Origin: Blattamonas nauphoetae
Lineage: Eukaryota; Preaxostyla; Oxymonadida
DNA length: 64,000 bases
Reading direction: 5' to 3'
NCBI GenBank assembly: GCA_033064195.1
Contig: JARBJD010000320.1
Span: forward strand, 17,851 to 81,850
The position numbers and the translations under genes were made by a program. Below are positions 55,594 through 64,000 of the stretch, piece after piece (the first letter of the stretch is position 1; every line of letters begins with the position of its first letter). The notes under the pieces were generated by a model. The model worked only from the letters and a program-made list of their open reading frames with translations. It ran no database searches and was not told the DNA's origin.

Positions 55594-56639
55594 TATTGCC
55601 ATTACGAGAGTCACTAGAAAGACGGGACAGCAGCAATTCACAACGACGAGGAGGCAGGAACAAAGATAGAGTTCCAATTCCGTGGAGAACTTCATCACGT
55701 CCAGCAACGAGGCAACATGAGGGAAGCACCTCTTTATCCTGGAAATTGTTTACCCCCTTCTCATTGAGGTCAAGACACTCGCCACACGAGCCAACACTTG
55801 TCCTATCGGGACATTTTCCCACGACTCCTAAGTTCAAACAAGCAGGTGCCGATCCTCATAAATGCATGAGACTTTTCGATTCATGGCTCGGAAGATATCC
55901 GTTCGTCGTTTTGAGCCAAATGATGCAATATCACAACAGTCCGATGTCGATCCAGATCATCAACAGTTACCGCGATTTCATGCATTATATCTTGCATCTT
56001 CGGCAAGAATCTGTTGTCCAAGTTACAATCGGCACTAATCCTTGCTTTCAATGGTGAAAAATGGGGAAGTCAAGTTCGACCTCACAACTGAGTACCACCA
56101 TAAGAAGGAATGAACTCAACACTTTGACGCTTCGATCAACTCAACAAATGAACATTCGCGATTCAACAAGGTCATTTCATCTCCTCACCACTCGCATTAA
56201 CTCGACATCACGAAGTTATCAAGAACAATTGGAAAACATGTTCGTACGGTGGATCCAATGTCAAACGGCAAAGAACATGTCACAAAAAAGACCCAAGGGC
56301 ATGAGATAGATCGACCACTCAAGGAAAAATTCCAATGCTGGCATGCTAACAGCCAATACTTCGAGCCAGTCGTGAAGAAAAGGTTCTGAGGGTGAAATCT
56401 CATTTCCGAGCTCACAAAATTCCCAGTTCTGGTCGACAATCGCCAATTCTCAATCCTGTATTCCAGTTTTCAGGATTGCGTCAGCCTCCAACACCATTCT
56501 CGACACAACACGAGTTCTCCCACCAGAGGAAATCACAGACCACTTTGATGAATTTAATACAAACCTGAAGAAAGCAGAATCGATTTTACAAACAGAAGAA
56601 GAACAACACTCATCAATTTGTTCGCTGAAACGAAAGCAG

Positions 56640-56840
56640 GAATTAAGAAAGCAACTGCGGTCCCAAGGCTCACCTACGTCGAAGATGACAAGAGGGACGT
56701 TACCAAGGGACACCTCGCCCTCACCATTGAGGACGGCATCCTCCCAGCCGCTCTCCCAGAATGTGGCAAGCAAGAGTTCAAGCTCACCACCGTCGCTGCG
56801 ACATCCAACACCGACTTCGTCAACCAAGGTTACATATGGG
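56640..56840 (+). other. Second orphan coding-like fragment with C-ending codons
   Basis: The frame through VPRLTYVEDDKRDVTKGHLA and LTIEDGILPAALPECGK has a strong preference for codons ending in C, unlike nearby genes. It lies in the longer open stretch 56618-57112. No family recognised; foreign or element-derived origin is possible. Confidence 0.3.
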
Positions 56841-57229
56841 TCGTTCCCACTCAGAATCGACACCCCTTTTTTATTGTTTCAAAACACTTCATTTGTTGTA
56901 ATCAAGCAATTTTTGGGGGCAAAAGCTTATCTTTTCACTTGATCTCTTTCATCGCAACACTCAGAAATGATAATGAGTCCGATCTTCTTCCATCACAAGA
57001 ATTGATTGAAATTATCGTACACTTTCTCTCTCTTCATGTATACTTCTATGATATGGGGAAAAGATGGAAAATATCTGTTTTCCGGCAGCTTGGCGCAGTC
57101 TCCACAGAATGACCCGTCTTCGGTCAGATCTCTCTCGTTTTGATTCTTCTCTCAGGAATCAATCGAGACAAACATCTCAATAACTGTCCACGTTTTATTT
57201 CAGTCTCCCAACAATGCTATATCCTTCAT

Positions 57230-60200
57230 TCGACGATCCTTCTCCACCACTTCTGTACTCCAACTATGCACTCACATCGTCCGTGGTCGCTGCCTCATAT
57301 TCATTTTGTCAAGATGACTCTCTTGAAACCAAACCGCAATCGTCAAAATCTGTTCGAACCGCCAGAGTTCGAACGATTTGAAAAGCACTTCATAGAATGT
57401 CCGTTCCGATCCGCTCCTCAGCCTCCAAATTTGCTTTCAATCACCATAATTCGAAAGATACACAACATACTCATCTCTTCTGCGGTTAAAGCTCTCGTCT
57501 CATACACACAGGCACTCTGCTCTTTATCCTGCACCCCAAATCCCTCACAGAAACCGAACAATGTCTTACTCTCAACCATGTTGCTCTCCCTGTCACTATT
57601 GTCACTCATCTTCTCCCATTCCACCCCTTCTCTCCTTGCCTCCTTTCTGGAGCAACGCAAACTTTGGCCGCAGCTGGATTAGGCAATCGAGATCCTTCTC
57701 CTCTTTATTCACCACCAGCCGTCTCTCTCCCCACAACCATCCCATTCCTGTCCTCAATTTCGATTGACTTCGCCAATTTCTGTTCCACCAACATTGACAC
57801 ATCACCGGCGAGCGCTCTTCCTCTCTCGTCCATCACATCATACCCAATCACCCTCCTCGACGAGTATCCATCGCTCTCCTCCTTCCTCCACATCCACTCC
57901 ACCATCATTCTCTTCTCTCTCCTCCATCCATCGGTTCCTCTCCACCAATCGATCAAATCAAAAGCAGGTCCGTTCATTTCTGTTACCGAACGCCTTGTCG
58001 CCCTCCACACCCGTCCCACAGCTTTTTAATTGGAGACCTGCCTGTCACCTTCCGCTCCCAAACAGACGATGTCGACTCGATTGGACTGCACACTCTACCT
58101 CCTCTTCTCCAGGCCATGACGCTTCTCAGACACTTGATTCTCTTCTCCCCACCGCATACCATCAAACAGCTCCAAGACAGCGCTTACCACTGCGGTGCGA
58201 TGGACTGGCTTCATTTTGGGGCATGCTCTCCACCTGTGGCCATCACACAGCCCCGATCGCAAGAAAAGGAAGACACAAGCTGGATGAGCACGTCTATCGC
58301 GGCTGAGGCGAACGCTGTGGGAAGCTCAGCCGCTCCGCACATCCGCGATAGCTGCAGAGACCTGTTCTTCCTCCTCTCGTCACCCGCCTCGATCGAACAC
58401 TACCTCATCCCCTCCTTCCGCAGAGCCTCTCCAACTCCAACCGTCGTCCATCGTCCACCCTCTCCTCACAAGCGCCTAGTACCCTTCGTCAATAGACACC
58501 TATGTGCGATGCCTCCCTCGTTCCCTCTGCTCCACCCCATCAACCTCGCCGACATCCACCTCTCGCCTTTCTACGAGCCAGCACACGTCACTTCCACGTC
58601 CCTCACGTGGCACGAACCGACCTATCTGCTGTCGCCGTTCATCCTCCCACCATCCTCGTTCTGGGCGATGTCCTCGCTGGACTTCTTCTCCCACAACATG
58701 TCACCCTCAGCCAACTCCAACCCGCACACCAGACACACCAATGGATGGGACACGTTTGATCAGTGGAACATCTCCGACGAAGACATCCCCACGCACGACC
58801 TCAGAGAACATCGATGCCAGGCCAGAATCACCGTCCGAGCAAACCAAGGACGATCCTCAGCACACAACACAGCATCCTCTTCCGAATCCGTTCCGTGCAC
58901 ACAGCGACGACACAGTGAAGTGGACAGCGGAAGACGCGGACAGGTCAGGACGAGATTTGGGTGATCCACTCTCCCTCGCCGATTGGGATCGAGCGATGTC
59001 GCAGGCAAAGAAGGACGGACTGGACGTGAAGGAGGGCGAGAACATGTCGAAGCTGCATTACTTCGAGCACACCGCGACAACATTCCTGCACACCCTCATC
59101 CGCGACAACATTCCTGCACACCCTCATCCGCGACAGAATACAGAGCGAGCAGAACGTGAAGGACGCTCTTTCCAAACAAGGCAAGTCAACAGCCAAGCAC
59201 TCGAAGGTATCAGGCAAGCCTCAAATCACAGACTACGACACCGAAGCGCACTCAACGGATTTTGAGGATGCTCAGATTCTGACAGTGGCTGTCAAGCGGG
59301 GGCACTCGCTTCTTTCGATCGTCGGAAGAATGGTGAAGGAGGCCACACTGACAAAGTATGGCTGTGGGGAGAAGTCGTCGTGGTTGGAGGCCCTGCTCGA
59401 ATCGGAGCGAGAGCTGGGGTGTCTTCCCATCCCCTTCCTTCCAATCAACAGCGGCGCCTTTTGGGCGATGTTCGACCCGCAACGACTCAGGGCACCATCA
59501 CAAGCACGCTCCTCCATCCCCGCTGGTCATCCTCCAGCCTGCGCCGACTCTCTCCCACCTGCGACTCGTGTTCACGTCTTCGCTGTCGCACGTGAAGGTG
59601 GGCGAGTATTACATCGACGTGCTGATGGAGGAGAACGTCCCTGTCCTCTTCCTCGTCAATCAGCACTCTGTCGAGAACGTCGCCCAATTGCTCGCGTCGG
59701 ATGAGTGACGGAAAACGGGAGGAATCAAAACAACAACAGGCTCTGCTGAACGACCGCCTGCTCTCTCCGCCGAACAACTGGAAGCCACACCAGCAGCACC
59801 GCATATCGACACCATGCGAGGAATCGATGATTGTTCTCAGTTTGCGATATCTCTGTTTGCGGTATCCAACCCCCTTCTCCTCGCCGAAGAGCTGATGAAG
59901 CGGATCAGATGCCTCGGACGATTGTTCGGCTATCTCGAGCAGGGCCTCGCTGAGTCCTTCGACATTCAGAACTCGAAAACATCCTCTCCTCCATCGTCAG
60001 CCAGAGCGTCTCTCTCATCCACACCATCCAGCGCACCGCAGCGGGACGGGAGTCGAGCGAGCAGTTTGCTGAGCATGCTGAGTTCGAGTTGTTGGTGATT
60101 GATTACTGCGTGAAGATCTGCACCACGTCCTTCGTCCTCATCTACACTCTCATCCACTCGTCGAAGCTCGCCTGCTCTCCTTCAAAGACAAGAACGGCAT

Positions 60201-62191
60201 CGCGCTGGTCTTCTCCTTCTTCAACGTCGCCCCTTTCCTCTCCACGGTATACCCGCTCTCGTCGACTGTCCAGCCTGATGACTCCTTCTCGCCCGATCTG
60301 CTCCGCGGCAGAAGACCCAATCCCAGTCCCTCTCGTCTCGATCAGCCGCATCGAGTCTGCCCTGTCTCATCCAATCTCGTTCCCAAAGGCTCACTGTGTC
60401 ATTGTGTCGCTTGGCTCGCTCATCCCACTCTTCGCCTCCAACCAAATATTCCCTCTCTCGATCGGCCCTCGCTCGTTCCTGTACCAAAACCAGATCAACC
60501 GCTACAACCGCTCCGCCACAACGAAGGACAACTTCGATGTGCTGAACCATCTCTTCAAGGTGTTCCTGCGACATGCCCCACTCTCCCTCGCATCTCTCCC
60601 CTTCGCCCCGACGAAAGCCACTCTCACCCGCATCGCCAAGTTGAACACTTCTGCTTCATCTCCCGACGCACGCGAAGATGTCAAGATGGAGATGTCGGTC
60701 CTGATCAAGCGAATGTCGCAGTACGCAGAGAGAAAACACGCTCGCGAGAAGAAGTGGAACAGGCTGGCGAGCTTTCACAGTCAAAACCGCCATTCGAGGC
60801 AGTCTGGATGTGCAGTGTGCACGGCCATGATCCAGCTGTGGAAGGAAGAGTCAGCTGACTTCGAAACCACACGTGCCTCGCTCTATCTCCACCTCAACAC
60901 CGCGATCAAGCTGAAGCAGAGACCGCCCAACAGCTTCTGCAACATGCAGAGCGTGGTGGGCAGGTGGAATGTGATCAAAACGTCGGCAGATGCGGACTTC
61001 GACGAGACGAAGTTCAGAGACGAGCGAGTGTCGTCGTTCATCCTTTCGTCCCACGACAACACACTCGATTTGCACGGAAACCCGATCACCCACACGAAGA
61101 GACCACAGAAAACGCCACAGACGAGGGCTCGACACTCCTTCCCCGTCCAGTGCGATGGACGATCACAAGTCAGAGTCGCCACACCTCAAGCAGACACCCA
61201 CCATTTCCCCGTCCATATCGACACAGACCACCACTCCACCAGCTCCCAGCACGCCGGGCACGTTCCACGACTCGGCTCGAGACCAGTCTCACAGCGTGTA
61301 CTGGCCATCTCATCACCGTCACTCCCTCGCGGCCAGTCTTCACTTGCACGCTCGTCGTCCTTCACACTCCAAGACACCCCACTCCATTCTCCGACAGTGT
61401 CCGTCGGAGGCGGAGGAAGGACAAGCGACTGACCTCACAACTCAACTTCAAGACGAAGAAGACGACGAGAACTTCGACGCGATGGACGAGTTCCGACAGT
61501 TCTCGCTGCAGAAGTCGTTTGGTGGACGAGGCTCAGAATGGGGAGGAGCATCCAGCGGAGGACGTGGAGGACACTTCACAAATCTGTTTTCCTGCTTCCC
61601 TCTCTCCATCCCTCCCCACGCTGATGCCCAGAAGACAAACGACATGGCGTTCCCTCCGTCCACTCGCCTCAAGATGCACAAAGAGGAGGTCGACCTTGTT
61701 TCTGCTGTTAAGTACGTGTGCATGATCACCGACCTCCTTCTGAAGGACGACATGGTCACCTTCGACGACACAACTCGATCCGGGTCAGTCTCGCCGTACT
61801 CGAAGCTCTCCACATCATCTCCCGCTGCCTCGTCACCCCGTCTCCCGTCGCACGCTCGGCTGTCTTCGTCCTCCTCTCTCTCTTCCGCGCCGACAATTCG
61901 GTCAGCTCTGTTTGTGTCGACGCTGACGAACATTCTGATGCGACTGAGAGAACAAGCTCTTCACCACAGACTATGTTCCGAAACGCAATCGCTTGTCTGT
62001 TCCGTCCTCACGTCAGCTCGTCTTTCCATCCATCCGCTGACTTCTCTGTATCCAAATCGCTCGCTCTCGCTCTGTGTGGAACAGTGGCATTAAAATCATC
62101 GTCCTGTTTGTCACAAGATTGGAGAGAAAGGAAACGAGAATATGACGATCTACTCGAGGTGACGAATGAAATACTGTTGAGTTGGACCTGA
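57230..62191 (+). pseudogene. Large GC-rich helical gene with many frame breaks
   Basis: A chain of plus-strand open pieces in changing frames reads as one very long, mostly alpha-helical protein. Examples: DDVDSIGLHTLPPLLQAMTL (58070), WDRAMSQAKKDGLDVKEGEN (58985), VKDALSKQGKSTAKHSKVSG (59155), VGEYYIDVLMEENVPVLFLV (59600), AVKYVCMITDLLLKDDMVTF (61707) and SLAVLEALHIISRCLVTPSP (61790), ending in TGA at 62191. Frame breaks occur every few hundred bases; two are traceable, a short T run near 58022 and a 28-bp tandem duplication at 59074-59129. Third-position GC is higher than elsewhere. No family recognised. Either a decayed gene or an unpolished region. Confidence 0.5.
59074..59129 (+). repeat. 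28-bp tandem duplication that breaks the frame
   Basis: GCGACAACATTCCTGCACAC plus CCTCATCC occurs twice in direct succession. Removing one unit would rejoin HTLIRD to RIQSEQNVKDALS in one frame. Confidence 0.85.
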
Positions 62192-62480
62192 AGACTCGTT
62201 GAGAACAACCGAACGGCGAAAATGGCTGTCACACGAGAGCAATATTATGGTTTCTCTTCGAAGAAAGGAGTAAGTGAGTCATCTTTATCATATTTCATTA
62301 CCATTCACAACAATTCTCAGCTTTGACACTTCCTGACGTCATTTGATAAAATAATGGGTTTGATCAACTTCAGTTGTGATCTAGTGAAAGATAAGGTTTT
62401 GCCCCAAAAATGGTTTGAATGGAATGAACTGAGTGATTTGAAACAATAAAACAGTGTTGATTCTGTACAAAACTAGCTCA
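62192..62480. other. Intergenic region
   Basis: AT-rich compared with the gene before it; no supported feature. Confidence 0.4.
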
Positions 62481-62688
62481 TATTCAAGTGGACTCACTTT
62501 GCTGGCACGATTGATGTTGACTTCATTTTCAACGACCGCAAGTTGCTTCTCAGACCGATCCACCGCCGACCTCAGAAATCACCGATGGCGGCAGGTTCAC
62601 TGTCCAAGCCTTCAAAGACGCCGAAGGTGCCAAGAGCATCTCTTCTGTTGTTGCTGCGCTCGTTCTCGTACTTGCTCTCGTTTCTTAG
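62481..62688 (+). other. C-terminal fragment of a possible membrane-anchored protein
   Basis: Coherent pieces FKWTHFAGTIDVDFIFNDRK and, in another frame, TDGGRFTVQAFKDAEGAK followed by the hydrophobic tail SISSVVAALVLVLALVS and TAG. The hydrophobic end would suit a membrane or lipid anchor. The rest of the gene is not found upstream. Confidence 0.3.
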
Positions 62689-62735
62689 AGAATGAAGAAA
62701 AGAACCCTTTCTCAATCTGAATCAGGAAGCGAAAC

Positions 62736-63059
62736 GATGGTTCCATTTTCGAAATTGACACCCTTGACGGCTCAATCGTAGAGAGAGAGCGAAGGAAATC
62801 TCCTCTGCATTGTTACAACCCTTCAATCGCCGGGAGCAACTTATTTGTGGATCTGTTTGCGGACACAAGGCGCATAAGCGATTTGACAGTGACATGTCCA
62901 TTCGAAGAAGGAATGGACAGTCCGGAGAATGCCCAAGTTCAGCTTTCTCGGACAACCCCATCTGTCAAGATGAGTGGGGCCTCCCAATCAAGCCTCGCGA
63001 ATGGAACTCATCACCCTCCTGTAAGAGGACGTCACCACTCCTTCCATCAAAGCTGCTAG
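62736..63059 (+). other. Orphan open frame of unknown origin
   Basis: About 107 codons reading DGSIFEIDTLDGSIVERERR, then SNLFVDLFADTRRISDL, ending in TAG. No start codon context or family recognised. Confidence 0.3.
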
Positions 63060-64000
63060 TTTCCCGTGCTCCAAACGACGACAAAACGATCTCGAAGCCG
63101 AGAAACTAGTTAGTTACCAGACATCGTCAAAGCAATTCCGTTCGAGGTGAGTCATTGAAACATTGTGACACGGGCTGCATCTCATTTGTCTCACATGCAA
63201 CGAAGAGATTGCATCACACTCCAACAGACTGTTCGGTGAGGAGAACCAACGATGCGCTCGTAGAAATCAACAAACAATGGCTGCATACTACCTGGCCAGG
63301 CTTGACACGGAAATACCACAAATTCAACTCGTGATAGCCGTGTACAGACAAGGACTTTTAACTTGACAAATGAAAGACGATGTGAAGGGGCACTCGACCG
63401 ACATGTTCAAACAGTACCTGAGAATGCGGATTAAACTGCCAGATTGAGGAAGTGAACGAAGAAGGATCACAATTCAAAAGATATTCAACAACACACTTCG
63501 CGAGACACTGGAACAATCAACGATCAATGCGGATTGCATTCACAAGGGATCGTAATGCCACTTATTCATTGCGGACAAGGTCGATCATGAGTAGACACTC
63601 GTCAAGCCAGAAGCGTTCAGACCAGACTGCAGTCCATTCCATCTTTGAAATTCCATGACATTCATGGTCACAATCCAGGATTCAGGTACCGTCCAAGCTG
63701 TTCCCAGAATATTGACCTGTCACAGAAGGCGAACGATATCGTTGTGTCTGACTTCTGTCAATACGACAAATTCGAAAAACACGTCAGCTTGAGCTGGGTT
63801 GATGTCGCAAGCTCCATCCGACACATAACCAGGCTCATCAACATGTTGAGTGAGACCCTGGGTCCATCAAAGACGGTCCATGGGTTGGCCGATCTAAAAT
63901 ACCAATCGAAACAAATTGACCTCCTCGTCTATTTTTAACGAACTATCATTCTTTGATCATCACTTAATTCATACTGATCAAACAGAAATACAATTTCTTC
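63060..64000. other. Unassigned right edge with broken coding-like pieces
   Basis: Short coherent stretches in different frames (LHLICLTCNEEIASHSNRLF near 63175; DDVKGHSTDMFKQYLRMRIK near 63380; open frame 63645-63938) look like debris of a foreign or element gene. I cannot name it. Confidence 0.25.

Noticed and set aside
58116..58964. A secreted or known enzyme in the GC-rich region
   Set aside because: Hydrophobic and Pro-rich segments come from mixed frames; no motif survives a consistent reading.
1..64000. Whole-window reassignment of TAA/TAG to glutamine
   Set aside because: Members 3 and 9, the peroxiredoxin-like, S41 and SPRY-like genes end at TAA or TAG at family-consistent positions; only the beta-helix fragment has internal TAR codons.
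1..64000. tRNA, rRNA or CRISPR-like features
   Set aside because: No cloverleaf with a B-box-like GGTTCGAxTCC context, no rRNA-like stretch and no regularly spaced direct repeats were found on reading.

Overview
The window looks like a compact nuclear genome of a unicellular eukaryote. Reasons: many genes are rebuilt only by splicing GT-AG introns of about 29-145 nt, with a recurring 34-36 nt class; all three stop codons are used at gene ends; coding is dense on both strands; and large families of helical-repeat, SPRY-like and beta-helix proteins are present. From memory of such families an oxymonad or other preaxostylan flagellate is my best guess. That is an inference; no rRNA, tRNA or other phylogenetic marker was seen.

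Layout. 0-4 kb: a long helical-repeat gene (3' part) and the first member of a family here called NWDG, after its N-terminal motif. 5.6-13.5 kb: a five-exon helical-repeat gene, a coiled-coil/SPRY-like gene (B1), a cyclin and a 5'-truncated NWDG gene. 13.4-15.8 kb: two more NWDG genes. 16-22.1 kb: the most recognisable stretch, a CHID1-like GH18 protein and a S41-type membrane peptidase transcribed divergently from start codons 27 bp apart, then a cysteine-less peroxiredoxin-like protein. 22.2-28.4 kb: an NWDG gene and a second copy of the SPRY-like gene (B2) split by a Pack-MULE-like transposon. 28.4-34.2 kb: a broken beta-helix gene and three NWDG loci. 34.2-43.5 kb: a five-exon helical gene, a frameshifted copy of the 0-2.7 kb gene, another broken NWDG gene and a helical gene with frame breaks. 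43.7-46.3 kb: a palindromic MITE, a poorly resolved membrane gene and a cluster of short inverted repeats. 46.35-54.7 kb: an inverted duplicate of 7.86-13.45 kb, itself interrupted by a 2.5 kb TIR element with an 8-bp target duplication. 54.8-64 kb: a small MITE, a long GC-rich gene with many frame breaks including a 28-bp tandem duplication, and unidentified coding fragments.

The main story is genome dynamics. Three copies of one block (SPRY-like gene plus the start of the cyclin gene) let each transposon insertion be compared with an empty paralogous site inside the same window. Ten NWDG loci in 44 kb show gain, truncation, fusion and decay. One copy of each duplicated gene is usually intact while the other has 1-2 nt indels, often in homopolymers; these could be real decay or uncorrected sequencing errors. 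No operons, CRISPR arrays, tRNA or rRNA genes were found.
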